A stretch of 64,000 nucleotides of DNA from Conchocele bisecta (Eukaryota; Mollusca; Bivalvia; Lucinida; Thyasiridae): assembly GCA_029237695.1 (NCBI GenBank), contig CM055271.1, positions 32,732,462 through 32,796,461 of the forward strand. The letters run 5' to 3'. How positions within the stretch are numbered: the stretch's first letter is position 1; each line of letters opens with the position of its first letter. The notes beneath the pieces are model-generated. The model was not told the DNA's origin and searched no databases. It saw nothing but the letters and a program-made list of their open reading frames with translations. Below are positions 44,963 through 57,126 of this stretch, one piece after another. A program made the position numbers and the translations under genes.

Positions 44963-46395
44963 TGAATGTATCGCCCGGACGATAAGGAAGTATTCCACAG
45001 AGTTACTTCCCGCAACTATATCAGGCATTGGCGCAGGTACATGTACAATGAACCAGGTTCAATCCAAATTCTAAACTGCAATCACTGACTATTCATTGGT
45101 CGAATGACATCACTATTACGGTGACGAGTGACGTTAATACATTGACACAAGTTGAACTAATATAAACAAGTCCGTGTTACTTTCAACATAACAGTCATTA
45201 CACTTGCATTATTCATAGTAGACACGTTTCATGATTAAACCGGGCTAGTGTTTTGATATTGGTGTCTGGCTGCAACCACGGGGGAATAACGGGTGGTAGG
45301 GATTGTACAATGGATAACAAATCCTACTTACTTTTTGATGGATTGATTATTGGTGTTTAACGGCTTATCAACAGCAAAGGTAAATTAAGGTCAGGCCAAC
45401 GGGTTGGAATATCCCTATTTAACCTGTCCATCATGAGGGAAATTCTCCAAATCAGAATTGACTATTTACAGAAAAATATATATTCAGCCCAGAAAATACA
45501 ATATCCTGTCCCGGTTCCAGGTCCATTCCACACCAGAGAGTTACTTAGCTCCAACCCCAAAAGTAATATGATCAGCACTGATCTTATTACTTTTGTTTAC
45601 CTCTTAAGAATGAGAAGGCCGACAATGTATATGAGGGCCAAACCATGTAAGTCGGCATTCCGGTAAGGATGAACCCCGATCGTTAAATTACCCTTCGCAT
45701 GCTCCCGACCAACCACACACAATTATGTTTAGAAACCACGAAATCACAGAAATTAAAAGTTCTTATCTTCGCCAAGTCTCGGAATTACTCCCGCTTTTCT
45801 AAGTCTCGCCTGAACAAAATACTGGTATAACTGTTAGTCTACTACTACCCCTGAAGAACCGCCTATTGTATTTCCACAGATAGTGTTACCAGTACGGTTG
45901 ATCCCAGAAGAAGTTATAACCGTTTGAAGGCATCTTAAATCGTAAAAAACGCCTATTGTCACCATTAAAATGTATTAAAACATGTGCTACATGTTAGCTC
46001 TTCGGGGATGAACAATACGGGTACTAAGACATTCATATACAATTATTGCCGTTTTGTGAGGTCAGTACATGGTTTTATCGACGATATAAAAGCGATATCG
46101 ACCTCGGATGAAGTCCGAAGTCGATATCTCTTTCATAGTGTCGATAAAACCACGCATTGACCGAAAACAAATAATAATTGCTTTATTATAAATTGAAAAT
46201 GTTCAATGTACGCGATGTCAATGTTGCTTTGTTTCTCTAGTTCCGAAATGTTTTGAAATCGTCCAGTCGCCATCTTGGCTGGTGGTTTGAAACACGAAAT
46301 GTGATTGGTTGAAATGTTTTATACGTCACAAATCAGTTCGGTCCTTAGAAATTTGCATGTTTATAATCAGAAGCTCCGCCCCTAGGTCAATATAA
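44963..46395. other. Intergenic stretch with repeat pieces
   Basis: 45,085-45,260 resembles the tail of repeat F. 45,341-45,395 (GATTGATTATTGGTGTTTAA, ATCAACAGCAAAGGT) recurs at 46,930-46,990. 45,896-46,005 (CAGAAGAAGTTATAACCG) recurs directly at 49,355-49,490. A foldback lies at 46,060-46,162 (GGTTTTATCGACGATAT arms). No gene recognised. Confidence 0.55.
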
Positions 46396-47689
46396 CTATA
46401 GTCTGTTTCACGAAAGCTGCCCAAATTTTACGGCCATATAAACAATTCAAAAACCATATTGTGTTCGATAGTATTAAATTAAAGGAACATTTAAGAATGA
46501 GCCTTCTTTTTATTTCGTGAAATTTGGTCAAATATTGATTTTATTGCGAAAACAAAATTTCCCCATGTTAAATCCCCATAGACATGGGGATTTATGCACC
46601 AGTCAATAGAAATCTCCGCCCCCCCCCCCCCCCCCCCCCTGGCCCGGGGAATAGCTGGGCTTATAATTTTGACTCAGTTAAAGCCCCGCTATGTCCTCGC
46701 AGTGCGGGGAAATCTGGCTGGTTAAACCCCGGGTAAATGGCCCCGCACCCCGGGGACATCAGTAAGGTTAAATCCCCGGTAAAGGCCCCGCAGTGCGGGG
46801 CATATTTCAAAGCTGATATTAAAAAAATTGAGAAGAGAAGGCTTGTTCAATCAGTGTGTATAGATGATGTACAAAACATTTAAAAATAACAATTCAATCA
46901 TTGGGTAAAACCCAGTCTAGAGGACAAAGATTGATTGATTGATTGATTGATTGAATATTGTTTAACGTCCGTTCAACAGCAAAGGTCATTACAGACAGGT
47001 CGGCAGTTTCGAATCCCTGCTCAAAGAGGACAAAGAATTCATCACTGACCTTTATACATTATCTTGTTCTGGGGCGATTTTACGACTGTTTGCACAATTC
47101 CATTTTTAGTGGGACTCTCCCCCACAAGCAGGCCTACTGCAGACTACTTCTAACCTCACCAAAATCACTGGGCGCCAGTCACCATTTACTCAGCTCTTAA
47201 TATACAATAATCAGGAAATACGGTTGATTTATTTTAGCAGTCAGAAGCAACAAACTGGTCGGCCGACTCCATTGGTCTGAGGAGCCACACATGGGTACGA
47301 GTACTGCAGATTATTAATAGCAGCTTTAGATTTACGCTACCATGATTTGGTGTCTGTCTGCTGTCAGATGGCTCTTCAGTCACACCAGTAAAGTAACTTA
47401 ATCCCATTCGTATCCACCAGCCGGTGGTACAAAAAGCAATGGAGAATGCAACACCAAGTTTGAAATCAGAAAAGGACTATAGCTTTATATTCTGACATGT
47501 ACTGCATGTTTAGATATCAATCAAGACAGTGAAAGAACTCAATATTGTCACATGTATACAATGTAGAAGACTTGACATAAATGCTGGGTTCCAGCTAGAA
47601 CATGACCTCCAAAAAATATGTGTCTCATCATGGCCTAGAACCACCAGGACCTTCCCAATATTGTAATCGGCGTAAACCTGTCCGGTGGC

Positions 47690-48060
47690 AACTTTCGTAA
47701 AAGACCGGTGTCAACTTTCGTGTTTAATATTTGTCGATTATTTGACAACGACATTTTATCAATTTTATAAAAAATATCGGAATGCTATGCGATGTAATTT
47801 TGAATATGAAACTTTCAGAAGAAACAAGTTTTACAATCCATCCGTAATTGATGAAGATATCGCACTTACAACATGAAAAACAGGCAGATCTCAAGTTGTA
47901 AATGTGATATCTTCACCAATTATGGATGGATTGTAACACTTTTTCTTCTGAATGTTCCATATTCATAATTACATCGCATAGCATTCCCATGTTTTTAAAA
48001 AATGTCGTTGTTGTAAAATAATCGTGAAATAGTAAGATCACATTAATGTGAAGGTCCGGT
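47690..48060. repeat. Foldback insertion
   Basis: ATGCTATGCGATGTAATT and TTACAATCCATCCGTAATTG at the left return reversed as CAATTATGGATGGATTGTAA and AATTACATCGCATAGCAT. Arms of about 120 bp. Confidence 0.8.
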
Positions 48061-48092
48061 GGTTTCAGGGCCGTGCTCATGGCAGACAGTTG

Positions 48093-48268
48093 TATCATAC
48101 AGTGATACATGTTGTCTGACGCCCACATACAGTGATACATGTTTACAGTGATACATGTTGTCTGACGCCCTCATACAGTGATAGATGTTGTCTGACGCCC
48201 TCATACAGTGATACATGTTGTCTGACGCCCTCATACATTGCCCTCATACAGTGATACATGTATGTTGT
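48093..48268 (+). repeat. 30-bp tandem repeat
   Basis: CAGTGATACATGTTGTCTGA followed by CGCCCTCATA repeats about five times with small deletions. Confidence 0.85.
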
Positions 48269-49737
48269 CTGCTGTCCCCTGTGTGTGGGGGAGGGATCAG
48301 CAGCATTCCTATGACAGATGAAATGGTGTTTTACGGCTCATCAACTTTTTAAGTCATTTATAGCCGGCAATACACCTGTATCAGGGAGAGAAATAGTAAT
48401 TCAGATCTGCATTTACGAAATCTCAATTTGGTGCCAGGTTCCCTTACCACACCAAATCACTTGGCTCCCCGCCCCGCCCCCTTTCACCTGGCTTTTATGA
48501 GAAGCAGGGGATACTGTGATTTATTCCATCGTAGGAATCAGCAGCACCACTGCAGCTGATCCCCCCCCCCACACCATAGGGGGTCCTATGATAGAATAAG
48601 CCACATTATCCCCTGCTTCTCGTAAAAGTCTAGTAAAAGAGGTCGAAAACCAAGTGATTTGGTGTGGTAAAGCCCCGGGGTTACGTCCCCGCATATTTTG
48701 GCGAAGTTAAAGCCCCAGTGTTGTCCCCGCAGTGCGGGGCATCGTGACAGGTTAAAACCCGGGGTATGCCCGGCTATGTCCCAGCTATTCCCCCGGGCCG
48801 GGGGGGGGGGGGGGGGGGGTGAGGGGGGGGGGGGGGGGGGGGGGGGTGGGGGCGGGGATTTCCATTGGCTGGTGCATTAACAGAGGTACATTTTTTAGAA
48901 TTTCAGAAATACTGGACCGATTTTTAAAATTTAACTTTTGTTTTCTTAGTTAGATAATTTCCAAGCTATCTAGCTAGGTTTCGGAGTCAATTTCCAAAAT
49001 TTTTCGTTTTTTTGCTCCTCTCACAACTCCTCTACCTTTTTCCCCCATGTTAAATTCCCATAGACAAATCAATTTTTCGTAATAAAATCAATATATGACC
49101 AAATTTCACGAAATAAAAAGAAGGCTCATTCTTAAATTTTCCTTTAATTTAATACTATCGAAAAAAATATTGTTTTTGAATTGTTTATATGGCCGTAAAA
49201 TTTGGGCAGCTTTCGTGAAACAGACTATAGTCAATATGCTTTTCTCAGGTCAATATCACTTTTTATTTAAAATCACGTGTCCAGCATCTAGCCAATCACG
49301 TACATGGAAATTTCTCAATTTATAATAAAATGATTATTCATGCCGTAACACCGACTGCTTTTGTTGATACCAGAAGAACTTATAACATTTTGAAGATATT
49401 TTAAATGGTACACAATATGCGTTGACGTCAACGCCTATTGTTTCACCATTAAAATGTCTTCAAGATGTGCAACTTGTAAGCTACATGTAATACTGTTAAT
49501 AACATATTTAAAATGGATATTCGTGCTGCAACACCGGCGTATTTTCACACATGAGTCATCTAAGAACAATAGGCGGCATATTGACATCATGTTTAGATGT
49601 TGAACTATCCAAATCGTGCAATTTTCCGTAATATGTGATATTCAGTTTATGTACACATATACGTAATCCGTTCGTAAATCCATTCAGTTTGTCATGAAAA
49701 CCCGCATACAATGGAGAGAACTTGAAGTCCGTATACT

Positions 49738-49955
49738 CAGGGTATGGGATCACGTGGTCTATTGTTTTGTCTGGAGCAATGGTGGCGCCCATGATGTATC
49801 AGGTAAATCTTATGTTTTCATCAATACGACTGTGGTTTTTTCCATTACGAGTCGGACTCGTAGTCGTATTGATGAAACATAAGATTTAACCGAGACCGCA
49901 TAGGTGCCACCATTACTCCAGACAAAACAATAGACCACGTGATCCCATACCCTGA
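49738..49955. repeat. Foldback element, relative of 32,764-33,438
   Basis: TCAGGGTATGGGATCACGTG pairs with CACGTGATCCCATACCCTGA. Inner GTCTATTGTTTTGTCTGGAG and ATACGACT arms pair too. Confidence 0.85.
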
Positions 49956-50192
49956 TAATGGGTTCCTCTTCCACAATAAGCCTCACTAAGTCACACTAAG
50001 TCTAAATACGTCACACTAAGTCATCCTACGCGCGATATTTACAATTCGGTCTATACTCGCCTGTAATATGCTTGTCTATACGACTGGCGAGCTATATGGA
50101 TATTTTATCCAAGTACAAATGTGAGAGATATGAAGGTGGGTAATTACTATTTTAATAATTCATTTTATTTATAGACAACGTTTGCGATATAG

Positions 50193-50339
50193 AGAATAGT
50201 AGGTTAGTGCCGTGAATGGGAACAAATATCTGGCAAGGCTCAGGAAAAGGGATGGGCGAGGCTCTGCCGAGCACACCCCGTTTCCGTTTCCGTGCCGCGC
50301 CAGATATTTTTCCCATTCACGGCACAAACCTACTATTCT
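50193..50339. repeat. Foldback element, about 147 bp
   Basis: AGAATAGTAGGTTAGTGCCG and GAATGGGAACAAATATCTGGC pair with the reversed right half. A left-end copy starts at about 63,872. Confidence 0.85.
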
Positions 50340-50518
50340 ATTTATCCCGGCAACACCTACAAATGGGTGTAAAATGCAAAACCAGTATTGACTGGATATC
50401 AAAAATGTTTCACGGCACCGTGTTTCACGGCACATACGCACTGTGTTGACGGGATACAATAATTATGTTTCCTAACGACAGTAAGCACATATATCGTACA
50501 GTGAGAATGGCGGATCCG

Positions 50519-50764
50519 CGAGACACGCCATGTGATTTTTTACCTACGGACATCTACGATATTTCATGAAATATAGTTACAGAAAATGGGATAGTTTCCG
50601 TAAATGACTTCAGAAGTTGACACAAATGTCGGAGTACGCATGTACTGTGAAATTTGGTGTCAACTTTTGACTTCATTTATGGAAAATTTGTTAGATTTTG
50701 TTATTGTATTTCGTGAAATAACGCAGTTTTCAGAAGGTTTAAAGTCGCATGGTATGTCTCATAT
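50519..50764. repeat. Foldback element family G, copy 2
   Basis: AGACACGCCATGTGATTTTT to CGCATGGTATGTCTCAT. It abuts the family C copy at 50,763. Confidence 0.8.
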
Positions 50765-50970
50765 ATGGCTGTGAATGGAGAAATGGGGCTTATGGAGTTG
50801 TGATCAGTGTAGATCCTGATCAAATAACACAATCGTGATAATGATCTATACTGCTTGTTTGAAGCATGACAGGCATTTCAATGATGGAACGGCGAACAGC
50901 GCAGATCCTGATCTGGATCTACACTGTTCGCAAAACCGATAAGCCCAATTTCTCCAGTTACAGCCACATA
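50763..50970. repeat. Foldback element family C
   Basis: TATGGCTGTGAATGGAGAAA at the left, TTTCTCCAGTTACAGCCACA at the right; interior GATCCTGATC arms. Confidence 0.8.
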
Positions 50971-51792
50971 CGGGGCTTCACTGATCGCACAATTCACAGA
51001 CCATAATGTCAGTCAGTGTTCTATCTGCCGTCATTCACGTACATTGTATCATTGGTCGAATTACATCACATGGCGTTACAGAATGACAGCAGTGTGATAG
51101 AATTGCTACCCTGCTCCATTACCTCTAGCGAGGGTAGCAATTTAACCCCATCTATTTAATGTAACGCATAGAAGAGTGATGTTTGCAATCGGTTATCCGG
51201 CGTGTTTGATATGTTAGCGATATAAAACTGTCAAATCTGTATTAATAAATTATTAATAAAGAACACACACATGCAGAAATTGGTTAGTGTACCGTGTCAA
51301 TGTGTTTATTTGATATTTACATGTATATCATGTATATCTTGTAAGTTTGAAAGCTTCTATGTTTCCCTACTCTATTATTTTTGGCAATTTACTAGTTCTA
51401 CATCAAAGATTATTTGTTTAAAGGTATAAGATATACATTTTACTAATTTTGACCTACATGCAACAGGTTTGGGTATGCTCTTCTGTTGCTCACATTTTTT
51501 GAATGGGTCAAAGTGTAGCCGTAGATAACATATCGGAGGCAAATTATTGTAGCTACATGTATGTGATACTCAACTCAAAATGAAAAATGAAAAGGCGATC
51601 TAGTTTTTAGAAAGTTCAATCCGCAAAATATGTGCTGCGACCAATATATGCTAATTTGCATAAAAGCTGTAAGACCTCAAATGTGCATGTTGGTTGTATA
51701 ATGCTTTGCTATCGCTGGAATAAAAACAAATGCGTTTTGTTTTGTCAATAACCACTTGTAACTTTTTCAAAAATAGTGGCAAATAATAATAA

Positions 51793-51983
51793 TACGACAA
51801 GCCTCGTAATTTTGTACCTAAGAAGATGTGCGATATCTCATGAAAAATATAATTTACAAAATTTGCGATAGTTTCCGTAAATGGCGTCGAAAGTTAACGA
51901 ACAGTTCAGAGCAATGCTAAATACGTTTTTCATGAATAATCGCACATCTTTGTTAGATACAAAGTCACATGGCGTGTCCGATA
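51793..51983. repeat. Foldback element family G, diverged copy
   Basis: ACGACAAGCCTCGTAATTTTG at the left; AAAGTCACATGGCGTGTC at the right. Confidence 0.7.
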
Positions 51984-52191
51984 TAAAATATGCATGTTCC
52001 CATTATATGTAATCGTACACCGTGAACAGAATCGCGTGTTATAGGCTGGAATTGATCGGAAATCGTCCATGGAAGCATAGCAAAAAGTGTTTGGTAGGCA
52101 ATGCGGGTATGCTATAAAATGGACCATATACAAGGGTTGTCCCAGAATATGAAGACATTTGTTATAACTAGTAATAGTTGCGAACGGTAAA

Positions 52192-52254
52192 TCTTGCAAT
52201 TACTCCCGTACCGACCGTAGCTAGCTACGGACGGTACGGGAGTAGTTTGCAAGA
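52192..52254. repeat. Short foldback
   Basis: TCTTGCAA and TACTCCCGTACCG pair with CGGTACGGGAGTA and TTTGCAAGA; the centre is the palindrome CCGTAGCTAGCTACGG. Confidence 0.85.
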
Positions 52255-52370
52255 GTTACCTTCACAACTAAACTCGTAACTGCTATATTAGAACCTCTCT
52301 AAACCTGATACTCATGCAGTCTATGTATCCTTAGTTTTATAGGTTCCATTATCATCTATCTCTGGCGATA

Positions 52371-54425
52371 ATGTCTACCAAGCGATATCGGCTCAGTGTA
52401 TGTTTAGTCCCGCGGCGACATGCCGTTGAACAGGACGGCTCAATCAACATGATCAACATTTTAATTATAGGGGGATGGAGGGTGGTACTGGCTATGTTTC
52501 CATGGGGTATGACGTCGCCTATAAGGTGCGTAATTTGTTCAATTTGTGGTGACAATTTCTTATTTCTTCACCAAAAATGGCAAGTTGGGAGTCCTTTAGA
52601 ATCGTCTCATTGAGACATTTTGATGTTTTTCGCGTCACACGAACATAATTCTTAGATCACGTGCTTGTAACATCGCCAAGTGTATTCGGCCAGTTAGGCA
52701 TGCATGTAAGAAACACAGGAGGATCCGTTTTCGAATACTTCATTATTAAAATATTTGATTTTGCATGACCAAAACCCCTGTTTTTCCCTCCTTGTATGTG
52801 TCGCAGACATGGGTGTATGTAGGATATTGTCACAATTAGCCAGAAGATCATCGCTAAGTAGCTCTGAATGTACTTATTAGAATATTACATATTTAAATTT
52901 AATATAAACATATGAAACATATTTATATTAGATCGTTTTTTATAAATTCTGACGATTACAGCAATGTTGCAAAATTCATATTAACATCCGTTACCAACAA
53001 GTACACATATATAAAATATTTATCTGTATACATAACTTTTGAAATATGATAATCATTTTGTTGACATAGATTTCATTTATTTATAGAGACATTATATAGT
53101 TATGTATTCTTATTAACACTCGTGCAGCTAACGGTCTTCATGACAAAACATGTTTTAACTTCCGTTACTGTGTTTTTATTTAAACTAAACCTAAGATTGA
53201 CAATTCTGTCATTTGAACTAATGCAGTTTCATGCTATGACTCTATATAATGCAATTTTTCATGAAAAGTTTGACAGTTACTCCTCTAATGTGAATTAAGT
53301 AACTTCCGTTACTAAAACGCACATACTGGTGGATGCACAAATGTTTTAATCGGCAGCAATTTTCACGCAACACCTGTTTGTTTTGTAGTTTGAGCCCGGG
53401 TGAAAATATACACCGTAACCTTTATGGCACTGCACAGATCTTGATGAATTAATATCTACATCAAAATAGTTACATATTTTATTGTTAATCTTCGATAACA
53501 TAATCACATCTCTTGTCCGAACCCCCCATTATTATGAGTTAATGCTCACTGATTGCGAATAAAGCACCATACCTCATACTATATAGTTTGCATATTATGT
53601 TTATAAAATCTAAAACGCTGAACATGTGGCTAATTTCGACCACGGTAGCGGAAGTTAAGATATTTTTTGAAAACTTGAAAACAAAATTTAGGATCCAACA
53701 TAAATGTGAAATACTGTTCGCATTGACATCATATCAGTATACTATCTGTGATGTGTAAGCTTGATACTGTTCATTTTCTTGTATTATTCAATTAAACGCA
53801 ACTTTTTTTTATTTTTCGGTAATGGAAGTTAATAAATTTTACTGGTCAACGTTCACTAACAATTGAGCGATTCCGTTAGATGATAACTGGTGTCAACAAT
53901 CGTTATTAAACCAACGAAGGACTATTGTTGACTAATAATGAAAAACAGTTGCGTGTACCCATTTGAATATTGTTTATATGCTATCAACATTCTAACTTTT
54001 AGTAACGGATATCGTTTAGGTCACACTTGTTTATTAGTACAAACCTCATAGTTCGATTTATGGTAGTCGCTGAGTCTTTTGCACTGTAAATAATAATATG
54101 ACGTTTTTCAGAATTTAACTTATACGGGCAGGGGATGACGCTAAACGCATTTCTGCCATAACTTAATAGATCAACCTGCACATTAGTGTACATAAGGCTA
54201 ACAGTGCAGCCACTGGTGAGACTGATTTTGAATATGATGCGAACATTAATTGGGTTCATGGCTGAAAAACTGGACATTATGACGGTTGTACATACAACAA
54301 GGACGTTCTGGTTGAGAAATATATGACCTTAAAAACAAATTGATAAAAATCAACACGAACAAAGTAATGATGCTAAACAGGACCCAATACATGACTCCGA
54401 AAATGAATGAAGAAATGATATATTT
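52371..54425. other. Stretch without recognised gene
   Basis: An open frame of 80 codons at 52,371-52,613 shows no family features. From 52,985 to 54,010 the motif TTCCGTTAC and its complement recur (see findings). A hydrophobic minus-strand frame at 54,246-54,509 overlaps a plus-strand coding piece and is judged a shadow. Confidence 0.4.
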
Positions 54426-54575
54426 ATGCAAGGCGAGTATGTTGTGGCAGAATATGAATGCGAATGGTACATCGGAGAAGTCACCGGCATGGATGATAAC
54501 GAAGTACAAATAAACTTCATGACGTCACATACACTCCGCTTTTTACTGATGACTCAAAGGACGGGGACCGGGTAG
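54426..54575 (+). pseudogene. Partial domain resembling a Tudor-like tail of transposon proteins
   Basis: The frame gives GEYVVAEYECEWYIGEVTGM then DDNEVQINFM, the pattern of small barrel domains with an aromatic pair that I recall at the ends of uncharacterised repeat-encoded proteins in invertebrates. The upstream sequence is also charged (HEQSND, DSENE) but has a stop. It is probably the remaining end of the gene of the surrounding 5.2-kb element. The LINE piece begins within its tail, in another frame. Confidence 0.4.
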
Positions 54576-55024
54576 CAGCTGCTGCCGCTGTCCCCGAGGG
54601 AGATCTTCAATCCAGACTTCCAGATAAGTCATCGATATTTTCTGCGGAATTGAGGGCAATTTTACTTGCTCTTGGTTTTGCGAAAATATCTTGGAGAAAG
54701 CAATTTGAATGCATGCAGCTTGAACATCCACTTATCCGCCAAATCATTGAGGTACACCATATTTTACTTTCGTCTGACAAGGACATTATTTTTGGTTGGC
54801 TCCCCAGTCATACTGGTATCAAGGGCAATGGCAGGGCAGATAGTGCTGCCAAGGCTGCCCTCGAGCTACCGACTTCTAATTTTCCTGTTTGCTATCATGA
54901 TTTTAAATCATCCATCAACTCATTCATCTCCGATACAATGCAGACCCGGTGGGATCTACTCACCGATAATAAACTTCGTTCGCATATGCAGCCTATGCTC
55001 AATAAATGTAAATCCATGAATTGA
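54527..55024 (+). pseudogene. LINE RNase H domain fragment
   Basis: LFTDDSKDGDRVAAAAAVPE and SSIFSAELRAILLAL give the N-terminal RNase H pattern, including the acidic DxS and E residues. WLPSHTGIKGNGRADSAAKA gives the C-terminal H...GN..AD part. The frame is open throughout, but the stretch between (residues 40-65) is shortened. Jockey/I-type LINEs carry such a domain after the reverse transcriptase, which is absent here. The 3' end runs into a family E half element at 54,978. Confidence 0.8.
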
Positions 55025-55095
55025 AATTTCCAGATGATCCTAAATTTTCACTTACGAACATTGCAGTCGTACGAAGTTTAGTGAAACGGGCCCCT
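54978..55095 (+). repeat. Right half of foldback family E
   Basis: GCATATGCAGCCTATGCTCA through GTTTAGTGAAACGGGCCCC matches the right half of 10,601-10,834. Confidence 0.75.
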
Positions 55096-55221
55096 GATAT
55101 TTAGCTAACATTTGCACTGATAGCCGTTGCTTCCAAATAGTTAGCGGGTATAATCACACGTATTGAACTGTAGATGTTGGCAAAATACGGTAGCCTCCGT
55201 TACCCTAATGAGTTTGTAAAT

Positions 55222-55430
55222 TACAATGGAACCCCTCCAAACCGGACACCCTGGGAAGCCACCAGGGTGTCCGGTTTGGAGATGTTCAGTTGTAAATCAG
55301 ACATGTTGACACATTCTAGTGTGTTGCAATCATGAAAACTCATTGTATTCATAGATACATAACAGAGAAACACATCTAAGTTAAACATCCATAGTTTCCC
55401 GACTGTCCGATTTAGAGGGGTTCCACTGTA
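55222..55430. repeat. Pogo/Tigger-like MITE
   Basis: Flanked by TA, with ends CAATGGAACCCCTCC and GAGGGGTTCCACTG. TA target sites and a CAGTGGAACC-type end are usual for Tigger-like mariner relatives. An inner hairpin lies at 55,237-55,279 (CCAAACCGGACACCCTGG). Confidence 0.75.
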
Positions 55431-55511
55431 AATTCATATCAATATGCATCCGAACTTGTGTTATAATGGTTGGTCGGGAGAACGCGACGGCGTAAGTTAA
55501 ATGTAGGGATT

Positions 55512-55725
55512 CCCACGGGAACGAATTGTTAATTCGTGGAAACGAATTGTTATATCGTGGTTAACGAATTGTTAATTCGAGGGAACAAATTTTTAAATAG
55601 AGGGAACGAATTGTCATTTCGTGGGAACGAATTGTTAAATCGAGGGAACGAATTGTTAATTCGTGGGGACGAATTGTTATATCGAGGGAACGAATTGTTA
55701 AATTAAGGGAACAAATTAATAAATA
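55512..55725 (+). repeat. Tandem repeat, 21-23-bp unit
   Basis: GGGAACGAATTGTTAATTCG and close variants repeat about nine times. Confidence 0.85.
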
Positions 55726-56437
55726 AAATCCATGTCCCCTGCGGGGCTCCGTACATTCGGGTGCTGAAACAGCTGTCATGCTTCTGACAAACGGATAGTA
55801 GCTACAATAATTCGCCTCCTATATGTTATCTACGGCTACAATTTGACCCATTCAAAAACTGTAAGCAACCGAAGTGCATACCCAAACCTGTTGCATGTCG
55901 GTCAAAAGTTAGTAAACTGTACATTGTATACCTTTAAACAAATAATCTTTGATGTAGAACTAGTAAATTGCCAAACTAATATAACAGGGTAATCAATTTT
56001 CCCATGGAAGCCATATTTTCTCTTGTTTCTGTTCAACATTCAACGTAACGAAATGAAGCCTTCAAATTTACAAGATATACATGTCATGTAAATGTCAGAT
56101 AAACACATTGACACAGTAAAATAACCAATTTCGGCATGTGTATTTTCTTTATTAATAATTTATTGATACAGCTTTGACAGTTTTATATCGCTAACATATC
56201 AAACACGCCGGATAACCAATTGCAAAAATCGCTCTTCCATGTGTTACATTAACGAGATGGGGTTAAATTTCTACCGTCGCGAGAGACATGGAGCGGGGTA
56301 GCAATTTTGTTTCTAGGAGAATACAACAACAACGATGTAACCTGTTGTGAATCCCCCAATAATGAGGTCATTCACCTGTCCATTACGCAATCTTCATTTC
56401 TCACAACTGTACCAGCCTCCACAATCGAAATAGAGAA

Positions 56438-56626
56438 TATATGAGACACGCCATGTGATTTTATACCTTCGGACATCCGCCTAATTTCATGAAATACGTT
56501 TACAAACATTTACAATATTTTCCGTAAGTGGCGTCAAAAGTTGACAACATCTGCAGATTACATGACGATTCATAGCATGTAGTGTGAAAATTGTCAACTT
56601 TTTACTTCATTTATGAAAAATATTGT
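56438..56626. repeat. Foldback family G copy cut by the assembly gap
   Basis: ATATGAGACACGCCATGTGA start; the second arm begins after ACATGACGATTCATAGCATG and is lost at the N-run. Confidence 0.75.
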
Positions 56627-57126
56627 NNNNNNNNNNNNNNNNNNNNNNNNNNNNNNNNNNNNNNNNNNNNNNNNNNNNNNNNNNNNNNNNNNNNNNNNNN
56701 NNNNNNNNNNNNNNNNNNNNNNNNNNNNNNNNNNNNNNNNNNNNNNNNNNNNNNNNNNNNNNNNNNNNNNNNNNNNNNNNNNNNNNNNNNNNNNNNNNNN
56801 NNNNNNNNNNNNNNNNNNNNNNNNNNNNNNNNNNNNNNNNNNNNNNNNNNNNNNNNNNNNNNNNNNNNNNNNNNNNNNNNNNNNNNNNNNNNNNNNNNNN
56901 NNNNNNNNNNNNNNNNNNNNNNNNNNNNNNNNNNNNNNNNNNNNNNNNNNNNNNNNNNNNNNNNNNNNNNNNNNNNNNNNNNNNNNNNNNNNNNNNNNNN
57001 NNNNNNNNNNNNNNNNNNNNNNNNNNNNNNNNNNNNNNNNNNNNNNNNNNNNNNNNNNNNNNNNNNNNNNNNNNNNNNNNNNNNNNNNNNNNNNNNNNNN
57101 NNNNNNNNNNNNNNNNNNNNNNNNNN
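56627..57126. other. Assembly gap of exactly 500 N
   Basis: A round-numbered N-run, so probably a gap of unknown size. Frames reported across it are meaningless. Confidence 0.99.

Larger units (their letters stand above)
46396..49230. mobile_element. 2.8-kb element with long terminal inverted repeats, family B ends
   Basis: CTATAGTCTGTTTCACGAAA at 46,396 and its complement ending at 49,230. The arms run about 430-570 bp and include CTTCTTTTTATTTCGTGAAA and a GC-rich subterminal part with CCCCGCAGTGCGGGG and GGTTAAA units, then C- or G-runs (46,621-46,639; 48,800-48,846). TCAATAT flanks both sides, two bases from the left end. No transposase was recognised inside; the interior holds a foldback at about 47,690-48,060 and a 30-bp tandem repeat. 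Likely the larger relative of the family B MITEs. Confidence 0.8.
51101..56305. mobile_element. 5.2-kb segment bounded by long inverted repeats
   Basis: The left arm 51,101-51,555 and right arm 55,798-56,305 are complementary, with differences: AATTGCTACCC end, ACGCCGGATAACC-type block, TTATTAATAAATTATTAATA, AAGATTATTTGTTTAAAGGT, GTAGCTACAATAATT. Between them lie a family G copy, a foldback, a short piece of a coding domain, a LINE fragment and a pogo-like MITE. It may be a large DNA transposon invaded by others, or an inverted duplication. No target duplication was found. Confidence 0.7.

Noticed and set aside
52371..52613. An 80-codon ATG frame as a host exon
   Set aside because: No splice-site pattern or family resemblance; kept only as an unexplained frame.
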